Shown: positions 1-11,331 of the stretch, in pieces
How positions within the stretch are numbered: position 1 is the stretch's first letter
Layout of the letters: the number at the start of each line of letters is the position of its first letter
Assembly (NCBI RefSeq): GCF_001638985.1
Contig: NW_017265144.1
Coordinates: 62,001-126,000, forward strand
From: Phycomyces blakesleeanus NRRL 1555(-)
Lineage: Eukaryota; Mucoromycota; Mucoromycetes; Mucorales; Phycomycetaceae
Reading direction: 5' to 3'
Length of the DNA: 64,000 bases
Notes under the pieces: model-generated
Seen by the model: only the letters and a program-made list of their open reading frames with translations
The model's database searches: none
Told to the model about the DNA's origin: nothing
Position numbers and translations under genes: made by a program

Positions 1-350
1 TATATACAGTGCCTTGATGACAGACGTTGTGGAGGAAGTTAAACGTAAAGGAAAAAGAGTGTGGTAAATATATGACGATTTATTTAATGTATATTAAGTA
101 TTAAAGCTAACTTTAAATAAAACTTTATAGGATAAGTTACTTGGCTGGTAAGTTTTCTAAAAAAAATTACAATTAGAGGGACATCTAACGTTTTTGTAAC
201 GGATTTAAAGAATCACTTGCTGAGATTGAGCTATACTGGTGCTTTCCCTGGGAGCGACGTAATAGAAGGTCCCATCCAGACTATATATACTATGTTGCAT
301 ATGCAAGAGCAATAGAAGACTATAAGAAAAGTGAATCTGAGGACGACTAG
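1..350 (+). other. possible 3' end of a truncated gene
   Basis: Two short open stretches suggest the tail of a gene whose body lies outside the window. Positions 2-64 read as a basic peptide ending VVEEVKRKGKRVW before a TAA. Positions 189-350 read through a Trp- and Arg-rich segment (ELYWCFPWERR) and an acidic end (SESEDD) before TAG. The first stretch runs into GGTAAATA, a plausible 5' splice site, but no 3' splice site joins the two cleanly. I do not recognise a family. It could equally be a decayed gene or chance. Confidence 0.2.
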
Positions 351-1780
351 CTTTCTAAAATGCTAATAATTAAGCGCTAGGGGGAGGAAAAGAGCAATTC
401 TAAGAGGATTTTTTACAATTATGAACAATTATGTATCTTCATACTCTCTTAGATATAAAATACAGTATAATCAAAGAGTTCGAAGAGTATGAAGACAATA
501 AATATATATATGCCTAAAATTCCTTATATTCTATTCTGTTGTCTTACTACTCAATGCTTTCTAAAAATGCAATGAAAATTGCCCGGGGTTATTTTTTATT
601 TTAATAATATTTTTGTCTTCTGATGGTCCGAGACAGAATTAGAGTACCTAGACTATATTTACACACCAATAACTATATTGAATTTCTACTTTATATATAG
701 AAAACAAAAGCTATCGATATATTTCTTATGTGCAGTAAAGTTTATATTATGTAGTTCAAGTGGCCAATTCAAATAAACTACGATAACCTTTATACAATAG
801 CTTATTCACATAATAGCTACTTTGGCAGATATTAAATAGTACTCTAAATATCTGAAGATTTATGACTATAACAGCTATCGTAAAGAGCTATGATTTAAAT
901 ACTAGTCAATACTCCTAAAAAAAACCATAGGCTGAAATCTCATGTAAAAGACTATAGAAATGGAAATATGCTTTCGAATGTAAAAATAAAATACTTATTT
1001 TCATAGCCAATTTCAGATCTAAGACACTTTTACTACGAGTTTAATCCTAAACTATTTACAATTCATAAAAACTAAATTCAAGATATACTTGTTCTCTTTT
1101 TTACTTGATTTGGTTGCCTTTGACTATACAATGTGTGTAATTGATGGCTTTGTATAGCTTCTCTGGCTTAGAACTTAAAATTTAAGGTTGCTAGGTTACT
1201 ACATGCATTAGTTAACTCTTCTCATGTACTAATCATATACAAAGTGACCATTAGCCTTCCATTGGGAAAATAAATATGTAATCGCTCTTGGAAACCTTAT
1301 TGCTTTAAGATGTTTATGTTTCTTTCCACTTCTCAAGTTTGTCTCCTTTTTTGCTCTCCTTAGAGAATTGATCATGTGCTATGAAAGTTAGATGAGCAAG
1401 GTGTTGGTTTGCTACATCTTTATTGTTCAATTCTTTCTTTTAATATAGTACAAAATATAAAGTATATTGGAATAAACTTGAACTGACTGTAACTATTTGA
1501 TATCAAGTATATTCTTATATGAGAATCTTCTTTATACAGTACTAAAAACTTTCTTTTAATTTCAAGTTCCTTGTGTAGACAGCTGATTGCGCCTTGTATT
1601 TATGTATGGCTACCACCAAGGATCGAAATGCAACCTGATTTGTAACTCACCATATCAGTTTACCGGGATATATGTCTCCTATTCGTCGATTTAAATTTTG
1701 GATATATATAAATAATTCAATATATTTGTTTCTCTCCTCTTTACCTCTTTACCTCTTTACCTCTTTATATATTTATCATT
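351..1780. other. AT-rich intergenic region upstream of the first F-box gene
   Basis: No open frame of useful length and no RNA gene was seen. The 3' end, just before the ATG at 1781, carries a pyrimidine-rich tract with repeated CTCTTTAC units (about 1733-1767), probably 5' leader or core promoter. The segment 1140-1410 is one copy of a diverged direct repeat, listed separately. Confidence 0.5.
1140..1410 (+). repeat. diverged direct repeat, copy 1 (upstream of F-box gene)
   Basis: This segment matches 3895-4170 in the same orientation by eye. Shared blocks in order are GTTAACT..TCT, ATCATATAC, GAAACCTTA.TGCTT, CTTTCCACTTCTC and a terminal GA.CAAGGT. The two copies bracket the F-box gene at 1781-3678. 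A plausible origin is duplication of an F-box promoter region, with one copy having lost its gene; a dispersed repeat is the alternative. Confidence 0.5.
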
Positions 1781-3678
1781 ATGAGATACTCAGATCTACC
1801 ATTTGAAATCCTTGAGCACGTTTCTGATTATCTATCAACAAATGATAAACGCTCCTGTTCACTGACATGCAAGGGATGGAGACACCCATTTCAAAAGGCT
1901 CTGTGGAGATACATACGATTAAATTCACACCACACCATCCAACAACTTATCGACATTATTAAAAAGAATCAAAATGTTTCCACATCTTACAGGCTCTGGG
2001 TTTATAGCCTACAAATATATGTTTCTTATCCTGGAACAGAAACATCAGATATAGAATTCTCTAAATTACTCCAGTGCCTGCCAAACTTGAGGTGTCTAGA
2101 CCTAAGACCCATAAGCTATAAAAGCATATATACAGACACAACAAGCTCGGAAAAAATATGGACGTCTCTGGAAACCTTGAAAATACAATCGGAAGGATAT
2201 AGTGACATACAACAAAGGTTAGACATATTTGAATTTATAAATACGTGTAGCATGCTCCGAGAATTAGAAATACAAGCTATGTTAAGGGATCAACAGTTTG
2301 AGTTTAGTATGAATGACTTTGATAACATGCACCTCAACTTGAAAAAACTATCATCTATCACGGTTTACACATGTCTCAAGCTCAACTTTTCAACTATATT
2401 GGACACAATCCCAAACATGGTACCCGCTTTTGCAATGACATCTTTAAATATAAGCTGGGTCCGCCACAAAAATAGCTTTGGATATTGTGATGACTGGGAT
2501 CCTTTGTGGCTGTACTATTTTGGCTACAAATATCCAAACTTGCGCTCCTTAAAGCTAAATCCTAGTGTCCCTATGCCGACAGTGTTACCTGGGGCAAGAA
2601 CGAAAGAATGATATCTCTTTTTCGATCCAATCCAAACGCATTTCAACACCTGGAAACATTCGATCTCACATACGACAGACATTCCATCCTTTCGAGCTTT
2701 ATTTTATTGGAAGTGCTTCGTGAATTAAGAGTCCCTCTTAGGCATTTGATATTGGATCCAACACAATTGAGATATATAAGCGAGTCACCCTCAATCAATG
2801 TTAACACTGTTCTAGAATTCTTTTCTGAAACACTCCAGAGTTTTAAGGTGAAACGCTTTAAATATATTTCTGCGAACCAAGATCCGACTTTCAAACTATC
2901 TTCTTACTACCGGCTTTTGACGGACCTTTACATCAGTAGCAACTATGTAACTCTTGATCTTGGTGATTTATTGGACAAATGCGTGGCCCTTAAACAGCTG
3001 GAATTTTGTGCTGGAACACTGGTCATCGATCCAAACACGACAAACGAGGAGTCAAAGAAAGAGCAACAGCAGCACGGATTGCAGATTTTGACATTAAGGA
3101 AATGCACCGTAAATTCTGAAATACTTAATTACCTCTCGTCTAGATGTAGAAGTTTGAAACATATAACTTTGGATACTTTGCTCATCAAGGGATCTATTTG
3201 TAAAAGGACTGGGTGTTTGCTACTCGATATGCCGCATACCTCCTTGAAGACCCTGAACATTGGTCAGCTTCGATACAGTCCACCATACGAAGAAACAAAT
3301 GTATACGATCATAGTCGTCTGACGCTTCTGTCTAAATTAAACGACGCTTCATTATCAGACGAAAAGATCGAAAGAGAAAAAAATCAAATTGATTCAGAGC
3401 ACCCTATATTAACAAGTCACCCTATTGATTGGGTCCATACATATGATGAATCTGCACATTATAAGTATAAGAGAGTAAAAACTACAAAACTTTCAAAGAG
3501 TGGAGCCGATATCGCATTTAAATACTTTCAAGAATTTGGGTCCAAAACAGTCCTCCAAAATTCAAAACATCAATGCTTGTACGATGAAGAAATCGGCTAT
3601 ATGGACAGGGAATGCGAACTTCACAAAGGATATGGCCAATTCAGATTTGGCAAGATTGAATGTGTGCATGTTATATGA
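1781..3678 (+). CDS. F-box protein with LRR-like body, interrupted by a -1 frameshift
   Basis: The product is probably a substrate-recognition subunit of an SCF ubiquitin ligase; no substrate can be named. The N-terminus has an F-box (LPFEILEHVSDYLSTNDK, then C-x4-C-K-x-W). The body is an irregular Leu-rich series with the family block KYPNLRSLKL, and the C-terminus carries the family tail LHKGYGQFRFG. The first frame runs 1781-2611 and the second 2608-3678, overlapping by ATGA. Comparison with the intact 661-residue paralogue places a single -1 shift between about 2562 and 2607: the second frame is open from just after a TAG near 2562 and resumes the family pattern. No GT..AG intron of normal size resolves it. 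It is either a recent pseudogene or a sequence error; without the shift it would be about 630 residues. Confidence 0.75.
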
Positions 3679-3894
3679 ACATTATACGAAAATCTGGCTT
3701 AGAGAATAGGCTATACAATAGGCTTTTTTTTTCAAAATAAAATAAAGTAATTTATATATTGTAAGCTTTCATTAGAGTCGTATTAAAGCAATAAATAAAT
3801 CATGGATAATATCATAAACTAGGGCACAGAAACTCAATAATAAAATATTTATTCTCTAGCTGTCAAGTTATTAATATGATAATGATAATAAAGA

Positions 3895-4170
3895 GATATG
3901 CACTTTGTCTTGGACTTAATGCTTCAGTGTTGGTTGTCGATTACCATTCGTTAACTTCTCTTATGTGCTTATCATATACCTTGTGAGCATTATCCTTGAA
4001 TTGCAAAAAAAAAATATCTGTAGTAGTAATCGGAAACCTTAATGCTTCTGGCAGTTTAATATGCCTTTCCACTTCTCCGAGTTGGCTCTTTTTTTTTTCT
4101 GTCCTCACCTTCCCAAAAAAGAAAAGAGAAAATGGTGTGCTACAAAAACCAAATGAACAAGGTAATGAAC
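3895..4170 (+). repeat. diverged direct repeat, copy 2 (downstream of F-box gene)
   Basis: Second copy of the repeat at 1140-1410, same orientation, with T-rich and A-rich expansions near 4004 and 4090. It ends about 20 bp before the MITE at 4190. No gene follows it in that orientation, so if copy 1 is part of an F-box promoter, copy 2 has lost its gene. Confidence 0.5.
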
Positions 4171-4189
4171 TCTCTCATGATTTATAGTA

Positions 4190-4355
4190 CAGTCAAAGCT
4201 CGATATTGTGATATTCGATATAGTGGTAATCGCGATATAGTGATAATTTTTTGGAAAATTTGGGCCCGTGCCTGCTTATTATCACTATTTTTCGATATAG
4301 TGATAGTGATAAAATTTCTGTCTACCATCTAGATCACTATATCGAGCTTTGACTG
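4190..4355. mobile_element. MITE with inverted ends, Tc1/mariner-type TA target
   Basis: A 166-bp non-coding element whose ends are inverted repeats: CAGTCAAAGCTCGATAT on the left, and the reverse complement of the right end reads CAGTCAAAGCTCGATATAG. A TA dinucleotide lies on both sides (4188-4189 and 4356-4357), as for Tc1/mariner/pogo insertions. Internal CGATATAGTGATA blocks are repeated in both orientations, so the element should fold back on itself. It sits exactly where the F-box-like reading frame to the right stops, so it truncated that gene. Confidence 0.8.
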
Positions 4356-5967
4356 TAGTCCTTTTTTCGGATCCGTCCAGTACGACATGATAGTGAAGCC
4401 CAGATCAAATTTTCATTATCTGTTGGTTGCTCGTATTCAAGGATCACTGCTTCAGAGTTTTCGCTAGTATTGTCGCATGAGTCTTGGTTGGCCAAAGGAG
4501 GGATAACAGGACTGCGGATTTCTATGATTTGGACAAGAGATTTGGTATCGAAAGGATCGTTTGTTGACAGAGTTTGACAGTTGCTTAAGTGCAGGTGGTT
4601 GAGGTGGCTGTAAGACATGTCAATTGTGAGACAGCCGGTTCCTTCAGATATGGGTCCTGTTATGCTTGAATTGCAAAGGCCCAGACTTTGAATGTTTCCA
4701 AATTTGATGGATATGTAGTTGAGTGCGTAAATACTAACTTCTGTGTCAAGAAACGATATAACAGAAATAGCAAAAGATAAGTCTGGTTCGTCATTATATC
4801 TATAGCAATCAATATTTGTATGCTCAAACCTGATCTTTTATAAGGCTTTACAGTCAGAGAATATCTTGCCCAGGTTAATTGAGATTTGACCGGAAATATT
4901 TAAAAGTACCAAGGACACTAGATGACCAGTGTCTATGTCTATATAATATGGGTGACTCGGCTTCAGATAACACGGTATAGCCAACGTTTTTAATGTAGAT
5001 GGTAAAAATTTGACATGTTTGGTTAAAATTCTACTGTATTGGTCCTTCTTGAAAGTGTTGTAGATAACTTGTTTGTAAATTACATTGTAGATTGGGATAT
5101 TACAAATAGAGTATGATGCCAAAATACGGTCTTCTGGACTGTGCATAACATGGTAATCAGTTATTGATGCTCTCTCCAAATCGTAAAATTTCAATGAGGT
5201 GTAAAATAGGCTTTTCTGCATACACATGAAATCTTTGATATCTTCACTGTTCGAATTCAAGTCCAGGATGAGTGTTCGGATATTTGGGTATTTCTGGGAA
5301 AAATAATGCACCCAACATCCCCGAAAGTTTCTACAGGAAAGCTTGAGTATAGTTAGATTTTTTGTCTTGCCAGTATCCATCGAATTCATGTTTCTGATGT
5401 AAAAAATCGTAGAATTTTCCTCTTATAAAAAAGTATTCCAAGAGTGGTAGGGACTTTGACATGCGTTCAAAAATGTCATGTTTGGCCTATACGAGCTTTT
5501 GAAGGGTATAACAATCTCCAAATGCCTCAAGAAAGATAACGAGGAAAGAGATCCAAGAAGTAATTTAAACAAGAAAGGATTACAATGCTCCATAGCAATA
5601 GCCACAGCCTTTAAAAGATCCCAGCTAGATAATCTTTCGCAGCCATAAATATGTGGGTATGTAATCGGAATACGGTGTATGTTCGGAAACATAACTTGGA
5701 GAGAGTCTCGGTCATGCGCTTCAATTTTCAGGCGCTTGTCCGAAATAAGACGCTTGACCTCTTTGCTATTCTTTTGGTAGATTAATTTTTCAGTTGATTG
5801 TTTGTCGATTTAGCAAATGCCATTCCGAGTTATCGTGATCTCTGTCTATGCTGCGTCTTGAAAAATGTGTTTCCATTGTCTGCAGGCTCCCGAACATACA
5901 CTTTTTCATCGAAAGAAAGAAAATCAGCAATACCAGAAGGGATTTTATGAGATAAATCTAATGACAT
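4356..5967 (-). pseudogene. broken F-box/LRR-like gene truncated by a MITE
   Basis: A decayed relative of the neighbouring F-box genes. A degenerate F-box follows the Met codon at 5967 (KIPSGIADFLSFDEK). The body frame from 5692 down to 4337 is a single phase interrupted by stops near 5423 and 4838. The N-terminal part is in a different phase, so at least one frameshift lies between about 5830 and 5692. Family landmarks remain: QKYPNIRTLILD, ISGQISINLGKIFSDC and IDMSYSHLNHLHLSN. The frame is lost at the MITE near 4356, and the C-terminal tail motif of the family is not found beyond it. Clearly non-functional. Confidence 0.8.
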
Positions 5968-6477
5968 TGTAGACGACGAAAAAGTTATTTTGTTCGCTAG
6001 CAATAGAACCTTCAAGTCTTTGGTGTGAGGTTAAAGGTTATTGTATGTAACAGGGTGTCTACACATAGAATACTGGAACAAAAGATACCAATGAAAACGA
6101 ATTCCAATAACTTATTTTTCGGATAAACGACTTTTTTTTGTTTTTTTTTTTGCCTTGGTGAATCCAGCCTTTTCTTCCCTTTCCCTTTCTCTACATAAAT
6201 AGACACAAGGTTAAACAGTAATAATATTAATTTAGAGCTCTTTAAGTTTGAGGTGCATTGACCTGTTCAAAAGAAGAACCATTAAGTTAGAACGATTATT
6301 TCAAATTAGCTTATATCGATGCTATTTCAGTTATTTTCAACAACACAACGAATAAATGATACATAAAGACTATCAGAGAAGAAGTTTCAAAAAACTAAAA
6401 AAAACAATTTGCATAAAATATTTCTGTAAGACCACAAAGGATGAAAAGACACAGTGCAAAATTAAAGTACTTTATAT
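5968..6477. other. short intergenic region between two minus-strand F-box copies
   Basis: No gene was recognised. It holds the former promoter of the broken F-box copy and the 3' flank of the intact copy at 6478-8463. A T-run is present near 6130-6150. Confidence 0.4.
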
Positions 6478-8463
6478 TCAAGCTACAAATGTAGTTCGGG
6501 AATATTTTTTGTGTGTACACATCAAGCTTGTACCAATTTCATATTGATCCACCCCTTTAAACCGAAGTTCTGCATATCCACGATGAAGATCTTTCTTCCA
6601 TTCGTCTTCTAAGGTTCTCCTACGGAAGTTTACTTCGGGTATTGGATAATGCGGTAAAGGCTGTTTGGCATATTGTCGAGTAAAGAAATATCTGACACTT
6701 TCGGATTGACTCGGTGTTTCAGCATCCCTTCTTTCCTGGAAATTACGATAATAATCCCTGGCATATCTGGATTCATCTTCATCCAAAACTCGTTTTTTAT
6801 TTTCTGCCTTGTCTAGGCCCTGAAACTCCAGATAATCATGGAACCAGGTAAATTCATCGTCCTCTTTTGGTTTATAGCCATCGGGTATTAATACGTCAGT
6901 ATCGTTGTTGTTGTTGTTGTTGTTGTTGGTAGTGGTAGTAGTGGTATTGTGGTGTGCTTCCAGGGTGAGCTTTGGTTGGATAGCAGGTTTACGAAATGCT
7001 ATGATGTGCATGTAAAACGGTCTACCATCGTTGCTGTTCGATGAGAAGATTTCGTTGCCGGTATAGTGAAAGTATTCAAGATGAAGGTGAGACATGTCAA
7101 TTGGTAAGATTCCGGTTTCTAGAGATATTTTTCCGATTATGGCTGTGTAGAAAATACATAGGGTTTTAAGATTTCTGCACCGCTGGGATATATATTCGAG
7201 TATGCTGGGACTAGTTTCGACTCTGTGAAGCGAAATGGCTGACATGTCGTGCGTCGTAATCTTCTTGAGACCTTTCTGAGTGACTTTGACACCTACGCGA
7301 TAAAACGTGGCATTTCTTAGGGATCTACAGTTATCAAACAAGGTGTCCAGGTTAACTGAGAATCGTCCTGAGAGAAACAAGTTGACTAGATTCGGACAGA
7401 CAGAAAAGTATAAAGGTATAAATGGTGGACCATCATGATCAACCTCATAAAAGATATGTAGCTCTTCGATTGTCTTTGGGGCGATATCGATGCAGGCTTG
7501 AAAAACCACTTTGGTAAAGCAGTTTTGTCGAGATTTTGGAAGCCATAGTTTGTAGGATAGGCGCTTGATTGGCATGTTAAAGCAAGAAAGCATCTTCCAA
7601 AAGAAGGTCTGTGAATCTCTTGTGTCGTTCATATTATACACGGATAGCTCCTCCAGATTAGCGAATGAGTTGGGGATAGAAGATATGCGATTGAGTGTTA
7701 TGTCATGGAGTTCCTTTCTCAGATGGCTTGTGTGTGCTCCCAATACGAGTCTGCGGATGTTTGGATATTTTCGAGCCAAATAACAAACCCACTGTTTATC
7801 AAAGTCGAGAACACGGATTTCAATTGAGGTGATATTGTTTGCAGGTCTTGCGCGCTCCATAACAAACATGGCGTAAGGGCTGACATCAGATATGGACCCT
7901 TTAACAGAAATAGACTTGAGAAGTGGTAGGTTTGTTTTGATAGCTTCGAGAATGTTATGATTTATGAAGTGTGTCCTTGGAAAAGGCACATCGATATGTA
8001 ATTTCGTCAAGTAAGGTAAAGAGGAAAAAATCTCAAAGCTTCGGCTTGGCGGAGAGATTGTGTAATCACTCAATTGAATATTTATGGTTTTTAAGAAATT
8101 CAAGTCACCCCAGTCTGCATCTTTTACGAGTGACCATTGATTAAGATTCTTGTATGCGACAGTAATAGAACTTGTGTTGGGAAATTCACGTCGAATGGCG
8201 TCCCAACACAAATCGCCTATGTATTGTTGCCGAGATAGGATAATTTGCTTGCCATGTCTTCCGTTCTTGCTGTATATTGATTCCTTGTTTTGTTTTTCTT
8301 TGATCGAGCGAATGACATTTTCATTTACATTGATTATGTTCCATGATGCCACTTGAAAAGGCTTACTCCATTGTTTACAGATATACGAGCATGTAATCTT
8401 ATCTTTGGTAGAAAGGTAAGTTGCAATAATTGAAATGATCTCAATCGGAAGATCTAATGGCAT
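6478..8463 (-). CDS. F-box protein with LRR-like body (intact, 661 aa)
   Basis: A single uninterrupted exon encodes 661 residues. An F-box occupies about residues 1-45 (LPIEIISIIATYLSTKDK, then C-x3-CKQW and FQVASW), the Skp1-binding module of SCF E3 ligases. Residues about 60-480 are an irregular Leu/Ile-rich repeat series, likely an LRR-type substrate-binding surface, with family landmarks ARKYPNIRRLVLG, FSVNLDTLFDNCRSL and LPIDMSHLHLEYF. A Thr then Asn run from a GTT/GGT microsatellite near 6910-6945 precedes a charged C-terminal region. The end contains LHRGYAELRF, matching the tail of the other F-box proteins here. Start: the Met at 8463 sits at the expected distance before the F-box. 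Substrate unknown. Best-preserved member of the first cluster. Confidence 0.85.
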   Translation of the reverse strand: MPLDLPIEIISIIATYLSTKDKITCSYICKQWSKPFQVASWNIINVNENVIRSIKEKQNKESIYSKNGRHGKQIILSRQQYIGDLCWDAIRREFPNTSSITVAYKNLNQWSLVKDADWGDLNFLKTINIQLSDYTISPPSRSFEIFSSLPYLTKLHIDVPFPRTHFINHNILEAIKTNLPLLKSISVKGSISDVSPYAMFVMERARPANNITSIEIRVLDFDKQWVCYLARKYPNIRRLVLGAHTSHLRKELHDITLNRISSIPNSFANLEELSVYNMNDTRDSQTFFWKMLSCFNMPIKRLSYKLWLPKSRQNCFTKVVFQACIDIAPKTIEELHIFYEVDHDGPPFIPLYFSVCPNLVNLFLSGRFSVNLDTLFDNCRSLRNATFYRVGVKVTQKGLKKITTHDMSAISLHRVETSPSILEYISQRCRNLKTLCIFYTAIIGKISLETGILPIDMSHLHLEYFHYTGNEIFSSNSNDGRPFYMHIIAFRKPAIQPKLTLEAHHNTTTTTTNNNNNNNNDTDVLIPDGYKPKEDDEFTWFHDYLEFQGLDKAENKKRVLDEDESRYARDYYRNFQERRDAETPSQSESVRYFFTRQYAKQPLPHYPIPEVNFRRRTLEDEWKKDLHRGYAELRFKGVDQYEIGTSLMCTHKKYSRTTFVA

Positions 8464-11331
8464 ACTGGTATGAATAATTGCTTTTTGTGTGTGTGTGTGT
8501 GTGCGTGTGTTTTTGCTTCAAGGTGATATATGCATGTATGTAAAAGTAAAATGAAATTCTATCAAAATATATCCATCTTGTTTTTTGGAATGATCCAACC
8601 AAATGTTTAAACCCAGGATCTTGAAAACCAAAAAGGTGTATAACAATCGGATCTTTTCTTTTACAGTTTTTTTCTTTCTTCTATACAAGATACATGTCAG
8701 AGTAAATGCCAGTATATATATATTAGTTAGTTAGTAGGGATAGCATTAATAGTGCAAGATGACCAATTTTTTTTTACCTAATGATTAATTTCTTCTTTTG
8801 AGGACAAAAGGATATACTATGGGAATTCACTTGAATATTTTCCCAGTCCTGTACAGCAGCACCCCAATATATCACTAGAATATTACTATTAGAAAAGGTT
8901 ACAATTATTTGTAAGTATAAATACGTATTGAAGTTGAAAAGGTGGTCTTTATGTCCACTGTACCATTTTGTGTGTATATATACAATGGATAGTTTCAGGG
9001 CATGTTTGTCATTAAACTTGAAACATGTGCTGTATCTAGAGCAGGATAGATATTGTGGGATTTATTCAATGTGGAATGAGCCTACAAGTTAAATTTTCTT
9101 TCAAGAGCCACTTATTCTGTCATGTATGGTGTGTTAGTATTATTATTATTTTTGAAAGTTAATCAGTCGGTAGACTTTCTTTCATTGTCTTATACATCTC
9201 TTGTAATCTTCTGTCAAAGTAAGAACAAAACAAAAAATCTACAGCGAGTTATTACAGACAGTTTCAGAAAACTCTGGAAAAGCGATTTTGCCAATAGAGG
9301 TATCACATTAAAATATTGAATAATTCATCTTGAGGGTTTCATTGATTTTATATTACCCAAACTAAAGGTAGTCCACAGGAATAATAGCTTAAACAAACAA
9401 AAGGCCATATAGATAAAAATGATCGCTGTATAGCCTTGATGTTAACAATAACAGATGGACCGAAAGCTATCTTGAGAAGCTGTCAAAACAAACCTTAATT
9501 GATATTACGGTTACTAAATAACATGTCCAGATGTTGTTTATTATTGCAGCTTGCCTTAGGCGGCTATCTCTATTGGTTTGTTTTGAGGAATTATCTAAAC
9601 AAATTACCAGACCTTTGATTAGTATTAGTATCTCTATTATCAAAACGTATTTGTCGAATCTGATGCTATCGGAAGATATTCATTTTTTTTTGAAACACTC
9701 TATATTGATGTAGAGCTTTCTAAGCACGGTCCACATTCTCTGTTACACGATATAGCAAGATCCAAAACCTCAAAACTCAAAACCCCAAATTTCCAAAAAA
9801 AAACAGTGTACTTGAATAAGGCCAAGTAGATACTCAAAGGAGCCTATTAGAGTCTATTGTACTACCTTTAAACAGCTGTGAGACTTTACTATTATTTCAA
9901 GTTGTTTGTTGAAGATGTTTGAATGACTTTATATCGATAATATATCGTTTGAGCGACTGGTTTTTATTTATTTTTATTTTCTCACATAAAGATTACCAAT
10001 ATGATGTGATTATGCCAAGTTATGGCTATGTAATGAATATTTATATATTTCAACTTCTTTGTTAAGATGTATACCATTTGAATTTACTTTTTGTTTTTGA
10101 TTTTGATTCTTAAAGATCCTCGTTTAGTTGGTTAGCCTTTAGTATAATTAGCGGAAATGAATTGACCCCAAAAGAAGACCGTCAATTGTATAAAGATGTG
10201 TATTTGTGCTGCTAGTTTGGTCGAGTAGGGGAAAGGAAGGGAGGAAGAAGGATATCAAACTTTAACAAATAAATAAATAAATAAATAAATAAAGGGGTGA
10301 GAATACATATAATCAAGAAATCCCCTAATACAAAAAAGACCTTGTTTTGTTTTCTTATTATTATTTTTTTAAATATTTCAACAGGTTAGAGGTTTAAGCT
10401 TGTTCTCCTTTGTCGATGACTGACATCATCCAAGGTAAGAATTAAGGCATTGTCATTCTTTGGTACAGTGGCTGTTTTTATTATATACATATTCTCCAAA
10501 TCTTTATACTGTATACCCAGTAATTGAAATGTCAAATAGATTTCAAAATCAATTGGTCACAAATGCTGTATAGATTTGAAACCCTGTGTATTCTGCATGG
10601 GATTGACAAGTAAATTCATATGTATGTTTATGTAAAATACTTACTTTAGTATAGGCTTATGGTTAACAATGGATTTCATATTCAAATATAATGTAAATGT
10701 AAATGTATTTTGTTTTTTTTTTTTGGAACGGAGGTTCTCTTTAAGTGGTGAATTAAGCATGAGCGTGTGTGTATGTGTGTGTGTGTGTTACTTGACTCCA
10801 CCACTTGTTAATTTGTATATATATTTTTTGACGTCTGTTTAGTGAAGAGGTAAAAGAAGAATAATAGAAGGAGAAGGAGAAGGAGGATGTTGCTTGTTAC
10901 TAATAGTCAACATTGTCTACATAGGTTTATTATAATGATCTTGATATGTATTTGTTTGTGAATATCATTTTTTTTGGCTACAGGAAAAGATCCACTTCTG
11001 CTGAATACTTGGCTTAGTTCTTTAAAGACTATTGCTTAAAAGAATATGATATCCATATCCACGTTCATGTTCACATTCACAGCAATACAAATCATGAATT
11101 ATTTCATGTTTATAACTCCAATGATTTGATCATAAGTCCGATTCAAACGCGTACAACATCGCTTTCTTTCTTTTTCTTTTTTTCTCTTTATCTCCTTCTT
11201 CTCCTTCTTCTTCTTCTTCTATCTCAATAGCTTGATATTCATACATCACCTCTTTATTGCTCTCTATTACCCTATCTCCACCTATTTCTTTTGGTCTCTT
11301 TTATTTTATTTTTGCACAAACTTTAACCATC
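8464..11331. other. 2.9-kb AT-rich intergenic region
   Basis: It lies between the divergently oriented F-box gene (-) and cyclin C (+). No supported coding region or RNA gene. Simple repeats include (TG)n near 8487-8513, an AAAT run near 10267-10292 and a (TG)n near 10763-10788. The last 170 bp before cyclin C is strongly pyrimidine-rich (CTTCTT units at about 11160-11225), typical of fungal promoter/leader DNA. Confidence 0.5.
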
